This document shows, one piece after another, positions 1-5,446 of a stretch of DNA of 6,797 bases. Position 1 is the first letter of the stretch. Each line of letters begins with the position of its first letter. The stretch lies in assembly GCA_009774465.1 (NCBI GenBank), contig VSNT01000311.1:1-6797 (forward strand), written 5' to 3'. The notes below the pieces were generated by a model. It was not told where the DNA came from and searched no databases. It saw nothing but the letters and a program-made list of their open reading frames with translations. Origin of the DNA: Lachnospiraceae bacterium. Lineage in GTDB: Bacteria > Bacillota_A > Clostridia > Lachnospirales > Lachnospiraceae. The position numbers and the translations under genes were made by a program.

Positions 1-333
1 ATGCACATAAAGGTTCCTCCATTTTTGTATTAGTTCTTACATATTACCATTATTTATTCACAAAAACAATGCAAATCTCGTTATTCTGTTGTTCTATATT
101 ATGCATATCCAGCAATAAAATATCTTTTCTTTCAAAAATAAAATCAAATTATATTTTTTGTGGTTTATCTCACAGTGTATAAATCTGAGAGCAACAACTT
201 CTCTATTTTATGGCACCGTTTTGGCATCACTTTGCACTTTTTCACTGTTGCAAAGTTTCAAAAAGGGCTCTCCGAAATCTCGGAAAGCCCCATAAAATCC
301 AGCTTTTTACTAATGAATTCGCAAAAATTCTAT
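1..333. other. Non-coding flank, probably chromosomal
   Basis: I see no gene here. The stretch is very AT-rich and has no open frame with a credible ribosome binding site; the open frame beginning near 160 on the plus strand runs antisense through the tuf tip and is a shadow. It holds the terminator at 260-291. It also holds an 8-bp inverted repeat, ACTTTGCA (229-236) and TGCAAAGT (249-256), just beyond that terminator. Because it follows the tuf stop codon directly and contains what looks like the tuf terminator, I infer it is host chromosome outside the element. Confidence 0.55.
260..291 (-). terminator. Rho-independent terminator of tuf
   Basis: Read on the minus strand, GGGGCTTTCCGAG and CTCTCCGAAATC-type arms form a GC-rich hairpin (arms about 279-291 and 265-276) followed directly by TTTTT. 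It lies about 43 nt past the tuf stop codon, the expected place for the native tuf terminator. Its presence right after the tuf remnant is the main reason to call this side the chromosomal side of the junction. Confidence 0.85.
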
Positions 334-390
334 TTACTCAATAATCGTAGCTACACGACCAGAACCTACCGTACGACCACCCTCACGAGC
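334..390 (-). pseudogene. tuf: 3' tip of the elongation factor Tu gene (remnant)
   Basis: On the minus strand the frame ending at the stop 334-336 reads REGGRTVGSGRVATIIE, which I recognise as the invariant C-terminus of bacterial EF-Tu, the GTPase that delivers aminoacyl-tRNA to the ribosome. Upstream of about position 387 the match stops: the next codons read SFPRA instead of the usual RFAI, and an in-frame TAG follows at 406-408. Only about 18 codons of a gene of nearly 400 codons are present, so this is not a working gene. A tail cut this precisely, with its terminator still behind it, is the usual footprint of an integrative element that uses the 3' end of a housekeeping gene as target and restores the gene at its other end. 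A full tuf gene would be expected on the far right side of the element, outside this window. Confidence 0.88.
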
Positions 391-395
391 TCTCG
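337..395. other. Candidate attachment site (att) of the element
   Basis: The boundary between EF-Tu coding sequence (337 to about 387) and unrelated DNA marks where recombination took place. The core should lie somewhere within these bases; its exact limits cannot be set because the second copy is not in the window. Targeting of 3' ends of conserved genes is well documented for tyrosine-integrase elements (guaA, rplL and rpsI are known examples). Use of tuf here is inferred from the sequence. Confidence 0.65.
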
Positions 396-489
396 GAAAT
401 GAAATCTAAATGTTTTTCTTTAGTTTTCCTGCTTGTTTTTCTTTATATTATCCAGTTTATCTCTATATTTTTACTGTTCTGAAAAATTT

Positions 490-508
490 TAGAGCCAAAA
501 TAGAGCCA
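490..508. repeat. Paired TAGAGCCA direct repeats, possible integrase arm sites
   Basis: TAGAGCCA occurs at 490-497 and again at 501-508, 11 bp apart start to start, or about one helical turn. They sit about 100 bp inside the element from the tuf junction, where tyrosine integrases of the Tn916/lambda type bind short direct repeats through their N-terminal domain. The assignment as arm-type sites is inference. The rest of 409-545 holds no gene. Confidence 0.4.
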
Positions 509-545
509 TTAGCAAAATACCCATTTTCTCCTTATCCAACCATAT

Positions 546-567
546 TACATGGTGCTAGCACCATGTA
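546..567. repeat. Perfect 22-bp palindrome
   Basis: The half-site TACATGGTGCT (546-556) is followed without spacer by its exact complement (557-567), with GCTAGC at the centre. No T-run follows on either strand, so it does not look like an intrinsic terminator. It lies in the gene-free stretch between the cargo gene and the attachment site. A symmetric site with no loop fits a dimeric DNA-binding protein or a cruciform-type recognition site better than an RNA hairpin. Confidence 0.7.
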
Positions 568-590
568 TAAATAACATTAACAAGGAAAAT

Positions 591-626
591 ATCAATTTGT
601 TGTCCTCCACCACTCTAATCAACAAA
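591..626 (-). terminator. Weak AT-rich hairpin behind the cargo gene
   Basis: TTTGTTG (596-602) and CAACAAA (620-626) can pair with a 17-nt loop, beginning about 20 nt past the stop codon of the gene at 648-1184 when read on the minus strand. The stem is short and the following T-run is interrupted (TTGATATTTTCC), so termination here is only possible. Confidence 0.25.
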
Positions 627-647
627 CTGGAATTTAGAAAATTAACT

Positions 648-1184
648 TCAAAGATATTTGCGTATTGTTTTATCACTCCAAACATGTACCTCAATATATC
701 GTTCAGGACCAAACTGTCCTTCATTGTTCCAATCTTGCGGCAATCCATATTTTGCTATTACTTTCAATATATCTTGATAGGTATACAGCTTTTTGCGGTA
801 TTCTTTTCCATCTTTTATACGTGGACTGAAAGTTGGATGAGAATCGCCATAAGTAAAAGATAGCGTTTCTATATCAAATTCTTCAATCGGTATTTTAATG
901 ACGGCACAATCCTCATACCAAGTATTTAACCATGGACTATGTTCAACAACCATATAGTGGGGAACAAAACGCTCTATTTTCCCATGTTTCTTTTTAAATT
1001 CCGTTCGTAAAATATCTTCATAAAATAGCCTGTCTTTAATATAGCTTTGCTGCCGAAATGCACATTGTGTTTGTGGTTTTTCTTTCCTAATCTTCGCTAA
1101 AACCATTTCAGCTTCTTCAAAACTCAAGTCAGAAAGGTTACGAAATGGTCCGACTTTTTTATCATAATAGTGATATAGATACAT
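648..1184 (-). CDS. Conserved-looking protein of unknown function (178 aa)
   Basis: I do not recognise a named family, although the text resembles uncharacterised proteins I associate with clostridial genomes. The protein has no signal peptide or membrane segment and is rich in aromatic and charged residues. The N-terminal third (MYLYHYYDKK, then FEEAEMVLAKIRKEK) looks helical. The middle has a strand-rich core, VPHYMVVEHSPWLNTWY and AVIKIPIEEFDIETLSFTYGDSHPTFSPR. The end is WxDKTIRKYL-like. The start at 1184 is supported by AAAGGG 7 nt upstream. The gene is free of lesions although its mobility neighbours are broken, and it has its own extended -10 promoter and an inverted repeat in its leader. 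It sits between the mobilization genes and the attachment site, a typical cargo position. A function in defence, toxicity or host adaptation would be a guess. Confidence 0.85.
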   Translation of the reverse strand: MYLYHYYDKKVGPFRNLSDLSFEEAEMVLAKIRKEKPQTQCAFRQQSYIKDRLFYEDILRTEFKKKHGKIERFVPHYMVVEHSPWLNTWYEDCAVIKIPIEEFDIETLSFTYGDSHPTFSPRIKDGKEYRKKLYTYQDILKVIAKYGLPQDWNNEGQFGPERYIEVHVWSDKTIRKYL

Positions 1185-1204
1185 ATTCCTTCCCTTTCAA
1201 GTAT

Positions 1205-1220
1205 ACAAATCCCGATTTGT
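1205..1220. promoter_or_regulatory. Inverted repeat in the leader, possible operator
   Basis: ACAAATC (1205-1211) and GATTTGT (1214-1220) are perfect arms around two cytosines. The repeat lies about 8 nt downstream of the -10 box of the cargo gene, at or just after the expected transcription start, where a repressor would block initiation. No matching site is seen in the XRE control region at 5645-5809, so a different regulator would be needed. Confidence 0.4.
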
Positions 1221-1227
1221 TCATTTA

Positions 1228-1237
1228 ATTATATCAC
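1228..1237 (-). promoter_or_regulatory. Extended -10 promoter of the cargo gene
   Basis: The minus strand reads GTGATATAAT, a consensus -10 hexamer (TATAAT, 1228-1233) preceded by TGA, the extended -10 motif. There is no good -35 box at 17 bp (TGGTAA at best). It lies 44 nt upstream of the start codon at 1184, so the cargo gene probably has its own transcript. Confidence 0.6.
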
Positions 1238-1256
1238 TTCCGTTCCTCATTTACCA

Positions 1257-1287
1257 CAAAAATATAGGGTGCAGCAACCACCGCACC
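1257..1287 (-). terminator. Probable terminator of the mobilization transcript
   Basis: On the minus strand GGTGCGG and CTGCACC form a 7-bp stem (one G-T pair) with a 6-nt loop at 1268-1287, followed after six bases by TTTTT. It begins 10 nt past the stop codon of the 104-aa gene, so it would end the mob transcript before the cargo gene promoter. Confidence 0.5.
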
Positions 1288-1296
1288 ACACATTTA

Positions 1297-1611
1297 TTAT
1301 CGTTCTAACGATTTTTCTATTTTCCACTTCTTCCCTTTCAAATCGTTCTGTTTCTCATAAAGACTGTTGCGCTCTTTGCAGAGTTCTTTCATACGCTCCA
1401 ACTGCACCCGCACTCCCTCCCGGCAATCCGGCTCTATCTTTTTATATTCCCCGGTCAGAGTACGGATTGTGTTATTGTTTTCCTTTATCTGCTCCGACAG
1501 ACATACCCAGTCTATCAGATTTTGCACTTCCTTGTCCGTTTCATAAAGGTCTGTATCTGCCACGATTTTAGCGCACAGCCGTATCATAACTTTCTTTTCC
1601 ATATCCGTCAT
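1297..1611 (-). CDS. Small charged helical protein encoded behind the relaxase (104 aa)
   Basis: I do not recognise a family. The protein is almost wholly predicted helix, with alternating charged residues and two cysteine-containing stretches (RLCAKIVADTDLYETDKE near the start, MKELCKERNSLYEKQNDLK near the end). It has no membrane segment. It starts 21 nt after the mob stop codon, behind GTGAGGG, so it is probably co-transcribed and translated with the relaxase. An ATG three codons further in is an alternative start. Small accessory proteins next to relaxase genes often help relaxosome assembly or regulate mob. That role is an inference from position only. The frame is intact. Confidence 0.75.
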   Translation of the reverse strand: MTDMEKKVMIRLCAKIVADTDLYETDKEVQNLIDWVCLSEQIKENNNTIRTLTGEYKKIEPDCREGVRVQLERMKELCKERNSLYEKQNDLKGKKWKIEKSLER

Positions 1612-1632
1612 ATCAAATCAACCCTCACTTTC

Positions 1633-3003
1633 CTATCGGCTCATTTCAAAGGCACGTTTCGGGTGTTTATTTGCCCGTTCTGCCTGTTCTAATGCCTTTG
1701 CCCGTTCTACTATCAACTGTACCTGTTCCCTGCCTAAATGACGCTCCAAACGCCCCAAATCAGACGCTTTTTCCTGCAATCGGTCTATGGTGTCGCTCTG
1801 CTCCATAACCTTATCCGTCAAGCGGCTAATCTGCTTTTGTTGTCCGTCCACTTTGGCGGTCAGCTTCTTACACTGCTCTGTAAGCTGTACGCATTTGATA
1901 GTCAGATTTTTTACCACTTCTTTTAATTTCTCCACAAGCGGAAGTGCCTTTTTATCCCGATAATTCTTTGCGCTCATCAATGCGCCCGGCTCTGCCAACT
2001 GCCATTTCATATCTTCATCATAAGCGTGTATATTGCGCTCCATGACTTCCTTTGACTGTACCATTTTGTAGATTTCCTGTTGTAACTTTTTCTGCTGTTT
2101 CTCCAATTTTTCATTTTCGGATAACAGCTTTTCTTTGTCCTCTGTCAGCGTTTCCGTCTGCTCTCTCAAAAGAAGATTTGTAGAGGCAAGTTCCGATACT
2201 TCCTGCCGGATCGCTTCTCCCTCTTTCCGTATCTGTTCCGTTTCCTATCCTGTCACTATCTGCTGATGAAGAATATCTGATAATTCCTCTTTACTGCTGG
2301 AGATTGTCTGCTCCAGTTCCGCAACCTCTTTCTGTCGCTCTTTTTTCTCAAAATCCAAAACAGATAAATGCTTCTCATGTGTACCCTTTTTCTCCCATTC
2401 AATGCCATGCTGTAACATAATCTCCGCAAGCTGTTCTTTCTCTGCCGCTACCCACTGGTTACGTTCCGTTTCGCTCCTTGTACCGCCCTTAAAGCCGAGT
2501 TCTGTCAGTGCTTTTTTTAACGATACTCTTGTTTCAAGCCCTCTTTTGCTTCCAGTCGTATAAGGTATAAAATCTATATGCAGATGTGGAGTGGCTTCGT
2601 CCATGTGGAGATGTGCCGAAAACACCCTTAACGTAGGATTGCGCCGCTGAAAATCCTGCATATATTCATCAAGTATTTTTGCCGCAAGCTGTCCGTCCTC
2701 TGTCTTTGCCCCCATATCGTCCTTGTTCCCGATTTGTAAAATAATTTCATGGAATGGCTTCTCCTGTTTGCCGGAACAGATTTTCTCATAATAATCATCA
2801 ATTATGCGGTCATTTCTTGTCTGCTTCTCATTGTACCGGGCAAGTGCTTCATCAAATAATTCGTGGTATACGTCTTTGATATTTTCGTTGCAGTATTCCA
2901 CATTCAAACAGCTCCGCTCCGGATCAGTGTTCTTTGCATGGAATTTTCTGCTGTTGTGGTTGACAGAGCCTTTCCCTGTCATAACGCTAATAGTCCGTTT
3001 CAA
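1633..3003 (-). pseudogene. mob: MobA/MobL-type (MOBV, Pre/Mob) relaxase gene with one nonsense codon
   Basis: The product would be a 456-codon relaxase that nicks oriT and pilots the strand during mobilization. The relaxase domain occupies about residues 1-215. The metal-binding HUH motif is HLHMDEATPHLHIDF at 131-145, and a conserved NHNSR block lies at 15-19. From about 220 on the protein is a long coiled coil (KEVAELEQTISSSKEEL and onward), as usual for this family. A TAG at 2245-2247 (codon 253) stops the frame, but the same frame continues without shift for 203 more codons to 1633. This is a single substitution, for example from CAG or AAG. The truncated 252-aa product would keep the whole catalytic domain and lose only the coiled coil, so partial function cannot be excluded. 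The start is TTG at 3003, with AAAGGG 7 nt upstream; an ATG at codon 8 is an alternative. Confidence 0.88.
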
Positions 3004-3313
3004 TCAATTTCCCTTTCTCCCTTGTCGGGTAATGAGCGCCGGATACGGCGCATAGCCTTTGTTACTTTCTGCGAAAGTAAAAAGTAACGCAAAAGCACTT
3101 TCGACAGGCTACGCTCTATCAAAAGTGCCTTTGCACCCTCCGGGGGTGCAAGACGTCCGGGGGACGTCTGCTCTGCACCGACCGAAGCGGAGCGTAGACT
3201 TTTCCGTCCTTACGGACGGGGCGGCTTTTCGCCGCCTTGATACCGCCGTGCTTCTAATCAAGGTGGCAAGATTACCCTATCTTTAGAAAAGGCAATCTTG
3301 CTATCTTCCTTTG
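3004..3313. other. Hairpin-rich intergenic region, candidate origin of transfer (oriT)
   Basis: This gene-free stretch directly upstream of the relaxase is packed with inverted repeats, and MOBV relaxases usually nick just upstream of their own gene. From left to right it holds: GCGCCG/CGGCGC (3036-3051); GTTACTTT/AAAGTAAC (3061-3088); a long pair GCAAAAGCACTTT/AAAGTGCCTTTGC with 12 of 13 matches around a 20-nt loop (3089-3134); TTGCACCC/GGGTGCAA (3131-3151); AGACGTCC/GGACGTCT (3151-3169); CCGTCC/GGACGG (3204-3219); GGCGGC/GCCGCC (3220-3236); and GCAAGATT/AATCTTGC (3266-3301). I cannot identify the nick site. A structured RNA or a replication origin for the RepA-like protein are alternatives. 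Open frames here on the plus strand lack ribosome binding sites and conserved text. Confidence 0.55.
3266..3301. repeat. 8-bp inverted repeat next to the repA stop
   Basis: GCAAGATT (3266-3273) and AATCTTGC (3294-3301) flank 20 nt, and the heptamer CTATCTT occurs after each arm (3277-3283, 3301-3307). It starts 12 nt behind the repA stop codon read on the minus strand. It could end that transcript, although there is no good T-run, or be part of oriT. Confidence 0.35.
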
Positions 3314-3744
3314 CTACAAAGTCCAGTACCATTGATTTCCTACTTTCACGCTGTCAATGTTCATTTCCTTTTTGGCGTTCCACAGCGTTTTCCTCTTGAT
3401 ACCTCTCTCCTTTGCCGCTTCTGTAATTTCATTACATGATAACTGCCCCTCTGCTAAAATCTCCGCAAGAAATGATTTAGCGTCCTTTGTTTTCTGCCCT
3501 CTGCTTTCGCCGGAAAGTAATTCCTCAACCGTAATGTCATAAACACCCTCCCAAGTAAAACCGTTATCCTTATCCATGCGAAACGCTATTGAAGTTCCCT
3601 CCGGCGCAAGACTGCTTTTATCATGTGCTATCACACGCAGAGTTGTATCGTCTTTTATCCTGCCTACTACCAACACACTCCGGGCGGTAGCTTGAAAATC
3701 TATCGAACCCAAGCCCCGGTAAGTAGATTTACTTCCGCTTGCCG

Positions 3745-3763
3745 ATGCGAACTCTGTTCGCAT
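3745..3763. repeat. Hairpin insertion 3 in the repA-like gene
   Basis: ATGCGAAC (3745-3752), TCT, GTTCGCAT (3756-3763) form a perfect 8-bp stem with a 3-nt loop. Family proteins read GHxNKASG across this point; here the coding strand has the palindrome plus about one more base between the asparagine codon and ASG, which shifts the frame by about 20 nt. On the coding strand the stem starts with ATG, overlapping a TAA stop as TAATG, so it could restart translation of the C-terminal part at 3763. Its arm differs from those of insertions 1 and 2. Confidence 0.75.
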
Positions 3764-3777
3764 TATTCATTGTGACC

Positions 3778-3800
3778 AAGCCGATTTAAAAAATCGGCTT
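3778..3800. repeat. Hairpin insertion 2 in the repA-like gene
   Basis: AAGCCGATTT (3778-3787), AAA, AAATCGGCTT (3791-3800) form a perfect 10-bp stem with a 3-nt loop. It interrupts the isoleucine codon of the conserved CAIVLIGH motif. Taking out 21 nt restores CTT ATT GGT CAC exactly. Read through, it adds seven codons (KADFLNR) without a stop. Confidence 0.82.
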
Positions 3801-3874
3801 TAAGGACAATCGCACACCCATATTCTTCCGCAATATTCCCTAACTGCTTCAGCACTGGTCTGATTTCATTTGCC

Positions 3875-3892
3875 AAGCCAATTTATTGGCTT
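3875..3892. repeat. Hairpin insertion 1 in the repA-like gene
   Basis: AAGCCAAT (3875-3882), TT, ATTGGCTT (3885-3892) form a perfect 8-bp stem with a 2-nt loop. It lies between GADVD and ANEIRP, where family members have three residues; removal of exactly these 18 nt leaves three codons (NAQ). The loop supplies the TAA stop at 3883-3885 that ends the first open frame. Its arm shares AAGCCRATTT with insertion 2, including the two preceding cytosines on the plus strand. Confidence 0.8.
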
Positions 3893-4347
3893 TGTGCATT
3901 ATCCACATCTGCACCCAAATAGGCTTGTATCGGGTCTAACACAACCATTTTTGCCCCGGTTTCCTTTATAGCCCGGACAAGCCTTTCATCTGTCATACTC
4001 AAACAATCAATACTTTCATCAATTACCAACACCCGGTTACAGTCTGCTCCTGCTTCTAACAATCGGGGTTTTATGGTATCTTCCAAACTGTTCTCTGCGT
4101 TCTGATAAATTACGTTGACCGGCTCTCTGCCCTCTGCTGTTTCCTCACAGGGAAGCGCTTCGCCTTTTGTAAGAAGTGCCGCAAGGTGCAAAATAAAAGT
4201 GGTCTTTCCCTCCCCCGGATCGCCTTGCACAATCGTCAGCTTTCCATAGGGAATATAAGGATACCACAACCAGTTGACCTCTCTTGCTTCTACATCTTCC
4301 ATGTTGATTAAACGATAATTTTTCTCTCTTTTTTCTTCCATTTGCGT

Positions 4348-4352
4348 CCTCC
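4348..4352 (-). promoter_or_regulatory. Ribosome binding site of the repA-like gene
   Basis: GGAGG stands six nt before the ATG at 4341 and fixes the start. Directly upstream, CTGAAA (4373-4378 read on the minus strand) and TTTCAG (4354-4359) can pair around 13 nt, which places a small hairpin against this site and could limit its access. Confidence 0.6.
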
Positions 4353-4377
4353 ACTGAAATAATTCGATTGAGTTTCA

Positions 4378-4429
4378 GCAGAGCCTTTGTTATACTATAT
4401 TTGCGAGATATAAATACAACAGGCTCTGC
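4378..4429. repeat. Long inverted repeat between int and repA
   Basis: GCAGAGCCT (4378-4386) and AGGCTCTGC (4421-4429) are perfect 9-bp arms, and the inner sequence (TTTGTTATAC, then AATACAAC) extends the pairing imperfectly. On the minus strand the loop contains TTGTAT, 16 bp, TAGTAT, a possible promoter for the repA-like gene. The repeat could be an attenuator, a terminator without T-run, or an origin or binding site for the RepA-like protein; the sequence does not decide between these. Confidence 0.45.
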
Positions 4430-4439
4430 CTTTGTAGTG

Positions 4440-4469
4440 AAATGTCCTTGTCAATCGACAGGGGCATTT
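4440..4469 (-). terminator. Hairpin over the int stop codon
   Basis: AAATGTCCTTGTC (4440-4452) and GACAGGGGCATTT (4457-4469) pair at 11 of 13 positions around a 4-nt loop. The int stop codon (4451-4453) lies inside it. No T-run follows on the minus strand, so it may protect the mRNA end or slow the ribosome rather than terminate; I give it as a weak terminator. Confidence 0.35.
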
Positions 4470-5432
4470 TCATTTCTTGCGGCGTTTAGCATATCTGCCA
4501 CTTTCTTTTGCTGATTAGGATATAAATGCCCGTAAGTATTCAGCGTGATTTTAATATCCCTATGCCCTAACCGTTCCTTTATAATCAAAGGCTGTACGCC
4601 TTGATTAATAAGATATGCTACACTGGCTATGACGTAAATCATGCACCCTAATCGGCTTTACCCCCGCTTTCACACACGCACGTTTCAGCTTGTGCTGTAC
4701 CGCTTCTGCCACAATGGGAAACAACCTTTCATTATCCGGCAGACCATAACAGCGGTTTACATACATTTCAATCTCTTTCGTTAAAAACTGCGGAATGTCA
4801 ATCACTCTAACCGACTGTTCCGTTTTCGGCGTTGTAATAATATCTCTGCGCTCCGTCCAAAAAAGGATTTCAAATATCACATAATATTTGCTTTCCCGGT
4901 CAATGCTACTGATGAAGCAATCGTATTCGTCTTTCGTCCAAAAGTTCAGCTTTTCAGCGTCAGACTTTCCCATTTTCTTAACCTTTTTACATGGGTTATT
5001 ATTGAGATTGTAAATGTTACTTGCATGAGTAAACAATGCTGTAATCTGATTTTGCACCATGCGCAAATAAGTCTGCGAATACCCTTTTGCTCTGATAGCG
5101 TTCTGCCACTGGATAATGTCAGAAGGGCTTATTTCGTTCATTTGCTTATTCTCAAAATACGGTAATACATGGGCTTCTATCATGTACCGCTTGTTTTTTA
5201 TTGTGCGTTCCTTTAGTTCTCCTGCCTTATCCCGGAAATACACATCAACAAATGCACCTAACATCATATCCATATTGGCAGATGTACTTTTCAAAAATTC
5301 TCTTTCCCACTCCAACGCTTCTTTTTTCGTGGCAAAACCACGCTTCTTTTTGTGCTTCTTCTCCCCTTTCCAGTTTTCGTAATAGCATTGAGCAGTCCAT
5401 TTCTCGGTCTTTTCATCTCTTGAAGCAGACAT
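4451..5432 (-). pseudogene. int: Tyrosine recombinase (Tn916-like integrase) gene with a deletion and a frameshift
   Basis: The product would integrate and excise the element by strand exchange at att. Residues 1-50 form the arm-binding domain (EKWTAQCYYENWKGEKKHKKKRG region), about 55-150 the core-binding SAM-like domain, and the catalytic domain follows. Present are the lysine of TTPKTEQSVR, the HxLR box VHDLRHS (264-269), LGHRD, and the tyrosine in LNTYGHLYP. Two lesions are visible. At FWTERRDIIT (191-200) the segment expected between FWTG and RRDI, including the first catalytic arginine of the GxREGE motif, is missing in frame (roughly 35-40 residues by comparison with remembered family text). 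Then one extra base at about 4621-4625 shifts the frame after HDLRHS, ending the protein at 4605; the original end continues from SVAYLINQG to 4451. AAAGGGGG lies 7 nt before the ATG at 5432. The start is 14 nt behind the xis-like stop, so both form one operon. Confidence 0.9.
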
Positions 5433-5446
5433 TTCTTATCCCCCTT

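Larger units (their letters stand above)
3314..4341 (-). pseudogene. RepA-like AAA/DnaB-fold ATPase gene split by three hairpin insertions
   Basis: The product belongs to the RecA-fold RepA/AAA_25 ATPases that act as replicative helicases or replication initiators of plasmids and IMEs. The first part (152 aa, 3883-4341) holds Walker A GDPGEGKTT at residues 40-48 and Walker B MVVLDPIQAYLG at 132-143. The last part (3314 to about 3740) holds GSKSTYRGLGSIDFQATARS, VIAHDKSSLAPEG and a C-terminal winged-helix-like segment ending in NQWYWTL. Between them the expected text is present (ANEIRPVLKQLGNIAEEYG, then CAIVL, then GH.N) but is interrupted by three palindromes at 3875-3892, 3778-3800 and 3745-3763. 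The first puts a TAA in frame; the third shifts the frame. Removing 18, 21 and 20 nt leaves 969 nt, a clean 322-aa frame. The start ATG at 4341 has GGAGG six nt upstream (4348-4352). The gene follows int on the same strand. Confidence 0.87.

Noticed and set aside
1..333. tRNA or other RNA gene in the flank
   Set aside because: I found no cloverleaf-like arms or TTCGA-type loop; apart from the terminator and one short inverted repeat the sequence shows nothing.
160..402. Open frame of 80 codons on the plus strand
   Set aside because: It is antisense to the tuf remnant and its terminator, lacks a ribosome binding site and has no recognisable text.
549..863. Plus-strand open frame of 104 codons
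   Set aside because: It is antisense to the cargo gene, its start lies in the 22-bp palindrome, and there is no ribosome binding site.
1633..2169. Separate coiled-coil gene of 178 codons starting with TTG
   Set aside because: It is in the same frame as the relaxase, and the frame is open back to the TAG at 2245. There is no ribosome binding site at the TTG. It is the tail of the mob gene.
3036..3236. CRISPR array
   Set aside because: The repeats are inverted rather than direct, their sequences differ from one another, and spacing is irregular.
3059..3286. Plus-strand open frame across the hairpin region
   Set aside because: The translation only reflects GC-rich palindromes; there is no ribosome binding site and no conserved text.
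3745..3892. Programmed translational bypassing over the hairpins, as in phage T4 gene 60
   Set aside because: Hairpin 1 does have matching GCA codons before and after it with a stop between, but landing there would remove two residues compared with the family. At hairpin 3 no take-off codon (GGT, CAC, AAT, GAA) recurs in the landing frame. The model fails for one of the sites, so I keep it only as a remote possibility.
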